Source: Halichoerus grypus
Taxonomy: Eukaryota; Chordata; Mammalia; Carnivora; Phocidae
Length of the DNA stretch: 64,000 bases
Direction: 5' to 3'
Assembly: GCF_964656455.1 (NCBI RefSeq)
Contig: NC_135721.1
Location: forward strand, 46,817,530-46,881,529
Shown: in pieces, positions 39,016 to 54,200 of the stretch
Layout: each line of letters begins with the position of its first letter
How positions within the stretch are numbered: position 1 is the stretch's first letter
The notes under the pieces: model-generated
The model's database searches: none
What the model was told of the DNA's origin: nothing
The model's input: only the letters and a program-made list of their open reading frames with translations
Program-made: the position numbers and the translations under genes

Positions 39016-42000
39016 CACAGAACCTATAGAAGATACACAAAAGAAAATGAGAAAAGACTGAGGGCATGTCCCTATAAAGAATCAACAAAACACTAAGGTA
39101 GCAAGAGAATAAAAGGCAGAAGTGACTACAAGCCAGAAAACAATTTACAAAATGGCAATAGCAAGTCCTTCTGTATTAATATTACTTTAAATATAAAAAG
39201 ATTAAACTGTACAATCAAAAGACATAGAGCAGCTGAATGGATAAAAAATTTAAGATCCGGCTACATGCTGTCTGCAAGAGACTCATTTAGATTTAAGGAT
39301 ACATATAGACTGAAAGTGAAAGGATTGAAAAATATATTCCATGCAAACAGTAAACTAAAGAGCAGTAGTGGCATAGTTAAGAACTATTACAAGAGACAGA
39401 GAATGACACTATGGTATATAAAGAGATCAGTTTATCAGGAATTATAGCCGTAAACAAGTATAAATTTGCATCTAACATTATAGCACCTATATAAAGCAAA
39501 TATCGACAGCTGAAGAGAGAAATAGCAATACAGTAATAGTACAAGACTTCAGTATTCCGCTTTCTATAATGGATAGAACATCCAAACAAAATCAATGAGG
39601 AAACCGTGATCTTGAACAAAATGGACCTAACCAGACATATAGAACATTCCACCCAACAGCAGCAGAATGTACATTCTTTTCAAGCACACATGGAATACTC
39701 TTCAAGAAGGATCAAATGTGAGGTAACAGAAAAGTCTAAACATATGTAAGATTGAAGTCACACCAAGTATCTTTTCCAAACACAATGGAATGATGATGTT
39801 CATAAAGAACATTTTCATTGCTTTTTTTTTTTTAATACTTAGGAATTTTTTTTTCTAATACACAGTAATAGGTTCCAAATTTTCTTCCCCCGTATCTTTT
39901 GTATAAATCAGCTTTAAAGTAGGTTCATTCCGTAATCATATTGCAGTTAAGAGATATTGGTCATAGTTGCTGATTTAAATGGTTTGACATAGAAAAGGAC
40001 ATTTTATAGCATTGTATAGTGAAATGTAAAAATTTTTAGATGTACTAGTTTTAGTTTTAGGCTATCTATATTATGGGGAGTTAGCAAACTGCCAACCCAC
40101 TGCCGATTTTTGTAAATAAAGTTTTATTGGCACACAGCCATACTTAGGCATTTATGTATTGTCTTTGGCTGTTTTAGTGCTACATCACAGAATTGAGTAG
40201 TAGCAGTAGCAACCACGTAACTCCAAACCCTAAAATAGTGACTATCTTGACCTTTATAGGAAAAGTTTGCCAAGCTGTGTTGTAGGTCATTGTTTTTCAG
40301 TAGTGATATTAAATGATGATGATTGCCTTGATTCAAGACTATTTTTGTAATAACCTCACTATTATTTACTCTCCTTCTGATAGTCCTTCCTTAATTGGAA
40401 GAAAAGAGCTAGAATTATACTTATTGTATCAAAAATTGCATATAACTCAGGACTTGGGGGGTTTTGTTTTTTTGGCTTTTTTGAAATTGTGTTGAAGACA
40501 GTTGTGTTGCATGAATTATAGAATAGGAAAAAGGTAGCAGACCACTGATAGAGATTAGCATTTCACTTTATCTGGATAGGTTTTATTTTCAACTTTAGTG
40601 TATTTTTTTTTTTTTTAAGATTTTATTTCTTTGAGAGAGAGAAGGCATAAGAGCAAGGGGAGGGGCAGAGGGAGAGAGAGAATCCCAAGCAGACTCTATG
40701 CTGAGCATGGAACCTGATGCAAGGTTTGATCCCATGACCCTGAGATCATGACGTGAGCCAAAATTAAGAGATGCCCAACTGACTGAGCTGCCCCTATTTT
40801 ATTTTTTTATTAACTGGGTTTTTTATTTTAAAAAGAAAATATGTTTTCATGGTCCAAATACTAAAGACAGAATCAAACAATACAAAAAGATATGCAGAGA
40901 AAAGGAAGTCACCTTACCCAGAGGAAACCACTCCTCCCAGTTTCCTATGTTCCATTCCAGAAGTAGTCTGTATATCTATACAAGCAGATATATACTTATG
41001 TATTGCCCCATTTTTTTATACAAAAATGAAGCACACTGTATACCCTGGTCTTACCTTGCTTTTTTCATGTAATACATATTTATGAGCTTATTGCTATAGC
41101 CAATAATATTCCAGTCAATTCAGGCATTTTATTCATAATGTTTTCTGTCCATTATTGTCTTATTTCTTAACTGTCTCCATTCTTTACATAAAGCAAGGAA
41201 AAACTTTGAAAGACAAATGTCAGTGTTCCAGGGAAACTTTGATAGATGACATTTGGTTTAAGCAAGTACTTACTAATGACTTTTCAGTGTACAACACGTT
41301 AGCTGGAGGAGTTGAATTTTTGAAAAAAAGTTCAGTTCAAGACCACGTACTACAAACTTGTTATTTCATTTGTAGTTAATTCTCTAAATATAATGTACTC
41401 ACAGTGTCGAATATTAGTGGAAAATACCTTCCAGATATTTTTAAAGAAATAGGTTTCTTACTCCTCTACTGGCAGGTGTATGGAGAGAGAACTGTATTTT
41501 AAAAAATAAACAAACATTGAATTATATTTGACACTTTTTTTTCATGTTACATCAGTTGATATATGTGATATTCACAAGGGTTGAAAAAAAAGGCTGTCTT
41601 ATCAATAGAGAAGCGTATGGGGGCTACAGCAAAAACAGGAAATGAAATATGCCTCAAAGAACATCGAATTCTAATGACAGATAAAACCATTGAGTCACAG
41701 AACAGATTATACCAAATCATAACATGCTCAGATGGTTTTAATACCAGCTTATTCAAATATTCCAAGAAAGACCACAGACTGATCTAACAGTAACTCCAGA
41801 TGGATTCCCAAATTTCAAATATAAGACCTAGGATTGTTCTAGAAACCAATTCTGATCAATCCACACTTACTAACTTTCTAAAATTACCTTCTGATTAGCT
41901 CAACAACCTAAAAACCTGTAAGTGTTCTCTCCTACTTTTTCCTTTGAGACCTCTTTTCATTGTGGCGCTCCCCTTTGCACAGCAAGTCTCATAAACCCAG

Positions 42001-45000
42001 GTTTATAGGATTGTCAGTTTCCTTGGTGGTCTCTGTAAGGTAGCTTTGAAAAAATTTCATTAGACTGCTATTTACTGTAGTAGAAATAAAAGTTGGAAAA
42101 ACAAAGCAGTTTTTAGTTTTCATTTTTCTTTATTTTGTTTATTTATAGATTAACATTGCTACAGGATACTCACCGCTCACACCTGAGGGAATATGAAAAA
42201 TATATACAAGATGTCAAGAGTTCAAAGAGTACCATCCAGAACCTAGAGAATTCATCAAATCAAGCTCTAAATTTTAAATTCTATAAAAGCATGAAAATTT
42301 ATGTGGAAAATTTAATTGACTGTCTTAATGAAAAGGTAACATGGTTATAAACACAGTATTTCCTTTTTTATAAAGAAATCCCCTTACCATGAGATTTCTT
42401 AAAAGTAAATCCTACAACTAAATACTTTCCTCTAGGGTTTTCTTATACATTTTTGACATACTGCAACATTAGGTACCCCCTTAATGTTGGACAGTTAGGT
42501 TTTTTGCAATTATTTTGGTATTACAAAGTTTTGTATATAAATTTTTATGTTAAAATTCCATCCATTTAAGAAAAATTCCTAGAGGGCACCTGGGTGGCTC
42601 AGTTGGTTAAGCAACTGCCTTCGGCTTGGGTCGTGATCCCAGGGTCCTGGGACCGAGCCCCACATCAGGCTCCCTGCTGTGCGGGGAGCCTGCTTCTCCC
42701 TTTGCCTCTGCCTGCCGCCCCCCCTGCTTGTGGCACGCGCTCTCTCTCTCTCTGTCAAATAAATAAATAAAATCTTTAAAAAAAAAAAAAAATTCCTAGA
42801 AGGGGAATTGTTAAGTCAGTGTCTAAATATCTTTAAGACTTATGAAACATTGTTTAATTATTCACCAGAAGGATTGTATTGCTTTTTTTTTTAGCTTATT
42901 TCATTTAAAAAATGGTTTTTGTTTTTACATATTGTTTTTTTCTCATTTTTTTTCCTTTTTTAAAATTTAAATTCAATTAACATATAGTGTATTATTAGTT
43001 TCAGAGGTAGAGTTCAGTGATTCATCAGTCTTATACCCAGTGCTCATTACATCACATGCCTTCCTTAATGTCCATCAGCCAGTTACCCCCCATCCCCCAC
43101 CCCCTTCAGCAACCCTCAGTTTTTTTCCTATGGTTAAGAGTCTCTCATGGTTTGTCTTCCTTTCTGATTTCATTTTACATATTTATTTTGATCTGAAACA
43201 ACCCTTTGTTTTATTAACACATGTAGTCTTTTTTCTTGCGAATTGTCTTCTTTGCCCTGTTATCTTTTTAGTTCATAGTGGGGATTTTTCTTTTTCCTTT
43301 CTTTTTTTCCTTATATGGTGAAAATTTCTTACTGCTTAAAATTTTTAAATATTTTATCCTACTTGATGTAGATAAACTTCGGTTCATCTTTTGATTTGCA
43401 GTGGTTTTTTTGACATCCTGATGTTTTGAAATTTTTGTGTTAATCAAATCTGTGAATCATTCTTTCCCTTTATAATTTCTGTTTTTGTTTTATACATACT
43501 AAGTCCTTACATTAGGGTCTTGAGTTGACATTTTTTTCTTTTTAAGTAGATGAAATCATTTTTAAAAATACACTCTACTTTCTTCGTTGCTTTTTATTTA
43601 CATTTAAAATGTTACCAAACGGATTTTTTCTCTCCTGTTGTTTCAAGTTGACTACTTTTTACTGTCCCTTGGTAGTTACTTTCTGAAGTATTTATTACAA
43701 TACAACTTTCTTCATTGATCCTTGAAGAATGACACTCTTAACATTTCTTGGCCTACACATTGATGTACCCATGGCAACTATTATGGAACATCGTTGGAGT
43801 GGGGGGAATTGTTGCCCAAGAAATGTAAGAACATCGATTTTAAATAATCATTCATTTCTGCTTCACAGCTTTTCTACCTGTCTGGTTAGGTCTCTTCCAT
43901 TCTCCATTTTTTCAAATTTATCAGTTTCGTCAAGTGTGCTCTTACAGTTTGCCCCCTCGGCTTGTGAAAAATAGGTGCACCCCTCATTTTCTCCTTCTCA
44001 TATCTCAAATAAAGAATCCTATTTCTTGGGGAGGGTATGTGCTCTGGTAAGCACTGTGAATTGTGCAAGACTGTTGAATCTCAGATCTGTACCTCTGAAA
44101 CAAATAATGCAATATATGTTAAGAAAGAAAAAAAGAAGAAGAATGTAGCAGGAGGGGAAGAATGAAGGGGGCGAAATCGGAGGGGGAGAAGAACCATGAG
44201 AGACGATGGACTCTGAAAAACAAACTGAGGGTTCTAGAGGGGAGGGGGGTGGGAGGATGGGTTAGCCCGGTGATGGGTATTGAGGAGGGCACATTCTGCA
44301 TGGAGCACTGGGTGTTATGCACAAACAATGAATCATGGAACACTATATCTAAAACTAATGATGTAATGTATGGGGATTAACATAACAAAAAAAAATTAAA
44401 AAAAAAAAAGAATCCTATTTCTTATCTATCCATTCTTATCCATATTCCTGACTCCAGCCTATTTGCTTTCATTATTTATGATATTTATAGCTGTTTTAGT
44501 ACAGTAAGTTGATTTTCTGGTTTTATCAATATTAAAAGCATTGGCAGCCATCTGTATCTCACAATATTTTTTTAATTAAAATGTAGTATTGAAAATGTTT
44601 CTTTGTATAAGAATGTATTACTTTTTGTAATTCATTATTGATGACCTGCAAAATGTTACTTATATATGTATTTCAGATTATCAGCATCCAAGAAATAGAA
44701 TCATCCATGCATGCACTCCTTTTAAAACAAGCCATGACCTTTGTGAAACGCAGGCAAGATGAATTAAAACATGAATCAACGTATTTACAGCAGTTATCAC
44801 GTTAGTGTTTTTCATGTTCAATATAATTTATTATTCATTAAGCTGACAATTAGCTGGAGAATAAAATATTTTTATTCCTGTATAAAAAATGCTTTTTGCA
44901 TATCTTCCCACTAAGCTTTCACCCCTTTTCAAAAACTTCAAAATATTTAGAGTTAGGGCTTCAAAATGTCCTGAATTCTGTCTAAGACAAAAGTAAAAAT

Positions 45001-48000
45001 AAAAATTATAACTTCTAATCATTTAGTTTTTGAGACAGGATATATAGTCAGATAATGACTGTTTTGAGACGAGTTGACATAAACCTATAGGCTGTGTCAG
45101 AAATCTAACTTAATAAAGATTTCATGGCCCTCCCACAGATTATTTATGAAGGTTAGAGATGTTTTGGTGGGTTTCAGGAGAGAATCATCTGTGAGATCTC
45201 AAATAAGATTTGGATGCTACCTTTTAGTTCTCTCACTGGTTTTGTATTTTCAGAGATGCCTTCCGTTGATTAAAGTGCAGTCCAGGGAATAGTGAAAGAG
45301 ATGAGATCATAACCAAATAGCTGATTAAAGCAAAGTGACTCTCAAACACATGACCTATAGTTGGTTATAAATTATGGTACATACTAAAGTAGAAAATAAT
45401 ATAAATAACATATTGGTAATGCAAATAATTCTAGCAATTCAGGGACAGAAAAAAAACTGGTGAAAACTACTGAAAAAGAATATGAGAAAAAGAAACTTGG
45501 TAGAATTTTGTTAGTATTCTCAAGTGCTGAACTGTATTCACCAGCCAAGGTATCAGGCCAGCAAGCTCAATGCCTATTAATATTGTGATAGGGAGTTAAC
45601 ATTGAAATTTCAATGCATGATGAAATATGCAATTTAAGCATATTAAGTGTATTTATATATACCTATATGTATATACACCCAAGATACAATTTTGGTTTAA
45701 TAGTGTCTCCCTTTATTTCTTTTAAGAATGAAATCAATTTTATTCATTAACAGGCAGAGCTGAGACATCAACAAATGAAAGCTTGGCTGTAGATGAAAAA
45801 ACTCAATGGATTTTAGAAGAGATTGAATCTCGAAGGTAGCTATATAAACTGAAGACTTAAAGCATCATTGAGCAAGTATTTTTCACTACTTAAATATAGT
45901 TAACCCGTATGGTATAATTAACCATAACTGAACATTAATTTGTGAGAATGATGTAAAACCAAAATTTAGTTAAACAGCCCTCACCCCCAGGGTTTAAAGA
46001 CACACTGGTGTATTAGGTCAGTCAAAAGGAATGGGTAAGATGGCATTTATTGGTCTAGGAATTGCTTGTAACTACAGCCAGTCATTATTATATTGTTACC
46101 ACCTCTTTAAAGTGTGGGTAGCCCATGGGAATGTTCTGTAAGAAAAAGAGGGAGAACCACCAATTCAGATTAATCAAGCTGAAATGCCAAAAATATTAGC
46201 ATAAAATTCTGTGGTGTATATTCTGGGCATTGATGAGTCCAGCTTTTTGTTTTAAAGCATTTCTTTTCAGCAGGAACTGTTCGTTTTTAATTTGCTTTCG
46301 GTTTATTGCAAAACATAGGTCACGAAGAAGACAAGCTAGGGCACTTTCTGGGAATTGTGATCATCAGGAAGGGACATCTAGTGATGATGAACTGTCTTCA
46401 GCAGACATGAATGACTTCCAAAAAACCCAAGGTCAGTTAGCAAGTTTCTAATATGTCTTTATTTGAAATATTGAAATGGTAGGAAATTCTTCTCAGTGCT
46501 TGCCCCCCTTAAATACATAAGCTATATAAAATCGTTGGGAAAATTTAGGAAAAAAGGAACACATTTTTTTCCCCTTTTTAGACTTTTCTTGGGGCACCTA
46601 TCTGGCTCAGTCAGTAAAGCATGTGACTCTTGATCTTGGGGTCATGAGTTTGAGCCCCCACTTTGGGATTAGAGTTTACTCAAAACAAAACAAAACAAAA
46701 AAACCTTTTTCTTCCTCTGAAAAAATGGGATAAAATGGAGGAACATTGTGAGTATTCTGCATCTTTATAGTTTTTTTCCCCTCAGCCTTCCTCATCTTTT
46801 GTAAAGGAACCATGGACATTTTTTATTTTGTTACTGTACTACATACTTTCTATATCATCATTTTTTTTTTTTTTTTTTTTTAAAGATTTTATTTATTTAT
46901 TTGAGACAGAGAGAATGAGAGAGAGAGAGCACATGAGAGGGGGGGAGGGTCAGAGGGAGAAGCAGGCTCCCTGCCGAGCAGGGAGCCCGATGCGGGACTC
47001 GATCCAGGGACTCCAGGATCATGACCTGAGCCGAAGGCAGTCGCTTAACCAACTGAGCCACCCAGGCGCCCTATATCATCATTTTTAATTGAAAACTTAA
47101 ATTTAGGGGTGCCTGGCTGGCTCAGTCGCTAGAGCATGCAACTCTTGATCTCAGGATTGTGAGTTCGAGCCCCACATTGTTGGTAGAGGTTACTTAAAAA
47201 TTTTAGTGATATGAGAAGGTAAAATATTGTATATTTGAAAGAATGTGGGCCTTACAGTCAAATAGATGGGTTTGAAGAAGGGCTGTATTCTGTGTGATCT
47301 TAGGCAGATCCATTGATCTCCCTGAATCTCATGTTGCTTGTTTGCTTGTTTTTTGTCTGTAAATAGGGTAGTGACACCTGCTGTAGTTGTGATGCTGACA
47401 TAGCAGGAACTCAGTAAGTGGTGGAATTTGTTAGTGTCAATATTGCTATTAAAGTGATTTTTTCTAATAAAAAACTAATTTATATGTTAATATCGAAGGA
47501 AAGTTTTCAGCTCAGTTGATTACATACATCTTTGTATGTGACTATTTATAGGAAACAAAGTTCACAAACTTAAAATGTATTATACACCAGAGACTCATTT
47601 TGTTTACAGGTGACATTTCACAGGATCATAAGAAGATTTTTGAAGATGTACGTGATGACTTTTGTAATATCCAGCATATTTTGTTGAAATTTCAACAATG
47701 GCGAGAAAAGTATCCTGATTCTTATTATGAAGCTTTCATTAGTTTGTGGATACCGAAGCTTTTAAATCCCCTAATCCGAGTTCAGTTGATTGATTGGAAT
47801 CCTCTTAAGGTATTTAAGCTTAACATATAAAAGAAATAATTCTGTCATGTTCATTATTTAAATGCCCTTGTTATCAGGTTAGCTTTAAAATACATAGAGT
47901 TGGATTTGATAATTAGTGTTTTGGGGTAATAGTTTGCATTCATCTTTTTTATTTTTGGTTCCCCCTTTATTTTTAAGCCTGAATAGCACTAAATATCTGT

Positions 48001-51000
48001 CAAGGAAACACTTTTTTTTTGTTTTATAGCTGCTTCTATGATAAGTTTAATATTTTTAAATGATTTAAAAACGTAAAGGTAGTATTTTAAGAATTTTAGT
48101 CTGTTTGAGGAAATTCAGCATAGGTACCAAGAGTTCTGAAGTTGGAGATGATATATTGGTAATAATTTGGTTTGGAAAGCTGCATTGAGGAGGGGGAGTT
48201 GAAATGAGGATTGGAAGGGTCTCGAAGATTTAAACAGGAGACAAACTTTTTTGTAAAGGTGCATAAGGAGAAATCGTAGTTCAGGAGCTAGAGACTGTAT
48301 AGAGATTCAGATCCTAAATTAAGAGATAGGAACTTATTTTGGTAAATAATGGGAGGAGTAGCATTATGAAAGTAATGTTTTAGGAAGCCCTAGCAGCAAG
48401 CTAACTTGGAGGGAAGGGAGATAAGAGGTGGATATAATACTGAAAGGCTACTGCTGAACCCCAAGTCCAAGGTAGTGAATTCCTCACATAGAATGGTAGT
48501 GACAAAGGAGAGAGAAAGAAAGTGTTGATTAGAGAGAAAGAGAGAAACACCAAGAAACAGACTCATAACCATGGAGAACAAACTGATGGTTACCAGAGGG
48601 GAGGGGGACGGGGGAATGGGTGAAATAGGCAATGAGGATTAAGCTGTGCACTTGTCCTGATGAGCACTGGGTGATGTATGGGGTGTTGAATCACTACACT
48701 GTACACCCGAAACTAACACAACTGTATGTTAACTATATTGGAATTAAAATAAAAGGAAGAATTAGTAAAATACTGAGAATAACTCTGACACATCATCACA
48801 TCGAAAGGTGGCCCCAATGTTTTGATTCTGGGTTGTTAGAACAGTGGTAGTTCCATTAATAAGAATGGGGACTTCCAGGAGGGAAAAAGATTTTGAAGGA
48901 AGTTTTAATGATAGTGGAATATCCATGTGGATATGTCTAGTAAGGAAACAAATGAGAAAATGAAATTGAAGGAGTAGAGGAGAACCAAAGGTAAAGATTT
49001 AACAGAATAAAGGAGACAGAGCCATGTCCTTTTATCTTTTTTCTGTCCTAGTCATGCATGCCTGTTGCTGTGTTAGGTTCAGGTCCAGGCAGTCTTCATA
49101 GTACAGGAACTAAGCTGATCCCTAAGAAAATTAGTAGTTGGTTGGACAGCAGCCTAGTTGTTAACCACTCAAGCTGATATGTTCATTCATTCAACAAATA
49201 ATAATTGGCCATCTGCCACTTGCCTGTTAAGCTAAACCACCTGTAAAATACACATTTGTCCCTATGAGAATTGAGAGAACCAGAAATGAATTTTGCATGA
49301 GGTAAATGAATTTTTATAAACAAATTCCATGGTTATTTTAAGTGCTATTCTTACAAATGTATGAAAGTAAAGTGTGGTAGGTTCTGAACATAGTGGGCAT
49401 TTTTGGAGTACTTGTCGTATGAATGATGGGTAGAACGTAGTTTCTTGTCATACTGTTTAGACATCATGTCTTAGTCATGTCATCCTGCCTAGTCTTGGTG
49501 GTCTAGTGCTAAATACAAGGGGTTAAAATATGGAATTGTTCTTTTTTGATTCTCAGAAAAGTTCCAGTGATTACTGAAAAATATAACTATTTTAAAATAA
49601 TGTTTAAGAATGTATTGATAATTTTGATAATTTTATTTATAAGTTTGATGCCATAGGTTTAAAACAGATGCCGTGGTTCACATCTATAGAAGAATTTATG
49701 GCTAGCAGTATGGAAGATTCAAAGAAGGAAGACAGTTCTGATAAGAAAATCTTGTCTACTGTCATCAACAAAACACTTATTCCTCGACTTACAGGTACTA
49801 CTGCTTTGTAATCTTGGTAAAATTAAATTATTCTCTGGCAAAGTCTAAGATCATCAATTTCTGTTACATTCACAGATTTTTTTTTCAGAAGTTTCTGAAC
49901 ACAGGGAAATGTAAAATGCAGTAAAAATCAATAGATGTCATAATTGAAGGTGATTAAAAAGTGCTTCTTTGCACAAGTGATCAGCTACCAGACTGCTAGT
50001 ATTCTTCAGCCTTTAGCATTTGTGACATTGGTGTTCCTTCTATAACACTTAAGTCATTTATTAGTGGCATTCTTTCATTCCTACTACAGTAGGATTTCTT
50101 TCCCTTGACTTCTCCCCGTTTCTTTTCATTTCTTTCTTTAAAAAACCTTACTACATCTTCCCCACATCTGCACTTAGCATTGATGCTTCTTTGTGCTTCA
50201 GTCTGAGGACTTGTTTCATCTGAAATTGTACTTGATCTGATTCACCATGTCCCTGAAAACAGATTCTGATAGCAAAGACTGCAGAACTCTTAAAAGGTGA
50301 AGCAACCACCTTTGTATTACTTGTTAGCCAATTTAACTAAACTTTAAAGATTTTTCTCAGTGTATCTTGCAGTACAGTCATGGTTTTATAAGAAAGTTAC
50401 TACTTTTACCTAGCTCTGTTAATGATAGCACAGAATATGTATGCCTCATTTAAGTACTCTTCTAAAAACTCCAAATACATCACTTAAAATTAAACAGTCC
50501 CTCAAATAAGTAGAATTATGAGAAATTAATACTATATATTTATTCTCAAGGTCTGTCCTGGACCCTCTTGTACTCTTCATGAGCCCCCTGGGTAATTTCA
50601 TGCTCTCCTTTAGTGCCATCTGTATCTGTGTTGTTCAGTGTAGTAACCAGTAGCTAAATGTGATTATTAAAATTTTCAACTAAGTAAAATTAAAATTCAA
50701 TTGCTCAGTCACACTAATGACATTTTAAATACTTAATAGTCATACATATGTAGCTCATGGCTATTAGATAGTACAGATATAATGTGTTTTTTCCATCATT
50801 CAGAAAGTTACTTCAGATAGTGCTGCTCTACATAATTTTAAATCCAAAAGTACCGGAGGAAGTCCAGATCTCTCTTATCAAAGTACCTTTCAAGTACATC
50901 CACTTGGATGTCCAACAGGCACCTCGCAGTCCACAAGTGTCATCATACTTACCATCTTTGCTGCAGATCTGCTCCTCTTATATTCCTTATCTAGAAGGTG

Positions 51001-51213
51001 ACATCTCCATCTACCCATGTATTCAAACCAGGATTTTCGAGTCGTTCACTCCTCCATCTTTCTTATTTATATAAGCAATGGCCACATCTGGTTTGGGTTT
51101 GTTTGTTTGTTTGTTTCCCATTTTCTAATGTATTTTCTATACTACAACCAAAGTAATTCGTCTAAAATGTGAGTCTGATTCTATCATACCTCACTTAAAA
51201 CCCTTTCATTATT

Positions 51214-51247
<34 letters not shown>

Positions 51248-54200
51248 TTTTATTTATTTATTTGAGAGAGAATGAGAGACAGCATGAGAGGGAGGAGGGT
51301 CAGAGGGAGAAGCAGACTCCCTGCCGAGCAGGGAGCCCGATGCGGGACTCGATCCTGGGACTCCAGGATCATGACCTGAGCCGAAGGCAGTTGCTTAACC
51401 AACTGAGCCACCCAGGTGCCCACCCTTTCATTATTCTTAACTGCCCTTGGGATGAAGCCTAAACTCTTTAACATGGCTTTCTTGGCCTTTCAGAATCACT
51501 CTCTGCTTAGTAATTCTCCAGCCCCATCTCTTGCTAAGCTCTATTCCTTCTTTTCCTCATTTCCGCATTTCAGCTATATTCTTCCTAAGCCTTTGTATCT
51601 TCTATGTTCCATCCGTTTGACAAACCTCCTAGCCCCACCTCTTCTGCCTGGCTAATTCCTCTTCATCTTTCAGGACTCAGTATAGACATCACTTTTAGGA
51701 ACTGGTTCACGCATATCTCTCTGGGTTCCTGTAGCACTCTGAACTCAAACTTCTGGTAACACCAACACACTGAATTATAATTGCTTATATAAATGTATTC
51801 GCCCTTAGACAAAGTTGTTCAAAGGCAGCTACCTACCTAATCTTATTCATTGCTGTGTCTCTTGTATTGAACACTAGGCACATAGTAGGCTCTCAGTATT
51901 AGTTGACCAAATATTTCTAAGGTTATTAAAAACCTTCTAGAGGCTCCTGGGTGGCTCAGTCGGTTAAGCGTCTGCCTTCAGCTCAGGTCATGAACCTGGG
52001 GTCCTGGGATCGAGCCCTGAATTGGGCTCCCTGCTTAGCAGGGAGCCTGCTTCTCCCTCTCCCTCTGCCACTCCCCCTGCTTGTGTTCTCTCGTGCTCTC
52101 TCTTTCAAATAAATAAAATCTTTTAAAAAAAAGAAAAGAAACCTAACCTTCTAGATGCTTGAGAAATCACTGTTTTTTGTCTTTTTTTTTTTTAAACCTA
52201 TTTCATTTTTTCTATTATTTAACTTGTATTTTACAAGGGCCTACCCTGTGTCAGGCACTTTTGTTGACTCAGCATATACAGTAGTGAACAAAATAATAAT
52301 CCGTTCCCTCCTGGAGCTTACATTCTGTGAAAAAGATAATAAGTAAAATCTAGAAAATGTTAGTTATGAGGGCTGAGATGAAAAAGTAAGAGAAAGGGAT
52401 ACAGATTATCAAAGAGGAGTGCAATTTAAAATGGAATGGGCAGAAAAGGCGTTCCTGAGAAGGTTACAATTGAGTAGATTCTGAAAGGAAGAAGTGGGCC
52501 ATAAGAATATCTGGGGAAACAGAATCCAATGCAGTGGAAACAGCAAGGCAGGAGCCAGCCTGATTTGCTTGAAAAACAGCACATAGGCCATTGTAGCTAT
52601 AGTGGAGTGAGGATGGGCAGAGAACAAGAATTGGTTAACAAGATGGTAAGAGCTCGGTCACCTGGGTGGCTCAGTCAGTTAAGCGTCCAACTCTTGGTTT
52701 CAGCTCACGATATAATATCAGGGTCATGGGATTGAGCTCTGCATTGGGCTCTGCACTCAGTGTGAAGTCTGCTTGAGATTTTCTCTCTTTCTCTCTCTCT
52801 CGCTCGCTCTCTCCAAAATAAAAATCTTTAAAAAAAAAAAAAATGACAGGGGCTACATTATATGGATCCTTATAATCATTCGTAAGGACTTCACTTTTTA
52901 TTGTAAGTCAAAGAGTGAGAAGTAATTGGTCTGCCTAACATTTTAGCAGAATCACTGTGGTTACTGTGTTGAGAATGAACTGTAGGCAGACCACTTAGGA
53001 AGACTTTGCAGTAATCCAAGCAACAGATGATACTGGCTTGGGCTAGGGTGTTAAAAGTGGAAGTGCTGAAAAGTGGTTGAATTCTGCATACATTTTAAAG
53101 ATAGCACGAACAGAATTTTCTAATGGACTGGTTGTTTGGAGCAAGAGAGAGAGGAATCAAGAGTGATGCATGGGTTTGGGCCCGAGCATTTGGAAGGACA
53201 GAGTTGCCATTTCCTGAAGTGAATGAGACTGAAAGGAGCATGGTTAGGGTAAGGGGATGTTATCAGGAGCTCAGTTTGACAAATGTTGAGTTTGCAATGC
53301 CTGTCATCCAAGTAGAGATGTTAACTAGGTTGTTGAATATATGAGTCTAAAGGAGAGGGCCAAGTAGCAGACATAAATTTGGAATTTATCAGCACATAAA
53401 TGACATTTAGAGCCACAAAACTGACCTTAAATACTAAGGGTATAAATGTAGACAGGAAGGAGAAGGTAAGTGACCTGAGTCCTGAGGTACTCCAGCATTT
53501 ATGAATCAAGGAGATGACAGGCAGCCAGCAAAGGAGACCACAGAGATAGGTGGGAAACCAGGAATGCTATCCTGGATGCCAAGAAAAGAAATGTTTGTAA
53601 GGGGAATGATCAACTGTTCCAATTGTTGCTGATAAATCAGATGGGGACTAGAATCAACCATTAGGTTTTGCAATGTGAAGGTCATCTGCAATGGTAAGAA
53701 TAGTTTAGGTAGAATGGTTGGAGATAAGGCCTAATTGAAATGAATTCAAGAGTTAATAGGAAAGAAATCAGAGATAGTTTCAACAGTTTTTTGAATTTTG
53801 TTGTAAAGTGAAGGAAAGAAATAAGGCAGTACTAGAAGGAAAAAAGGGTCAAGGGAGGGATTATTTTCAGTATAAGAGAATAATTGTAGGCTGATGGGAA
53901 AGATCCAGTAGAAGTGATGGCAATACCGAAGTTAAGAGGGCAGAATTCTGGGAACAGGATCTTCCAGTAAGCCAAAGGGGTTGAGACCTTTTGCACAAAG
54001 TGAGGAGCTTGGGTGCTTCATCCATAAGAATGGAAGACAAGAGTACATGGGCATAGTTGTAGGTAGGTGTGTAGATTCTGCAGTAGTTGCTTATAGAACT
54101 TTTCTTCTGTTTTCTCATCAGTTGAGGAAATATTAGCATGAGGGTGAGAGCAAGGGAAGAGACAATAAAAGGTAAATAGTTGTCTAGAAGAGTCAAGTCC

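Larger units (their letters stand above)
36690..39830 (+). mobile_element. Old L1: 5' part, ORF1 region and start of ORF2
   Basis: 36,690-38,430 has old L1 5' and ORF1-like sequence (frame 37,724-38,035 includes [20 protein letters not shown]). 38,636-39,830 continues into ORF2-like sequence (agcagctgaatggataaaaa, tcaagcacacatggaatac). It is interrupted by an L1 3' piece in minus orientation (36,880-37,005), a tandem repeat, a SINE and a CA repeat. Confidence 0.7.

Noticed and set aside
41126..42050. Possible LTR retroelement near exon 6
   Set aside because: Only a polyadenylation-like phrase is suggestive; no paired LTR, primer site or coding remnant could be shown, so no element is called.
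42135..42350. Exon 6 extended past 42,335 to the stop at 42,350
   Set aside because: A consensus donor at 42,336 joins in phase to exon 7; the extension is intron read-through.
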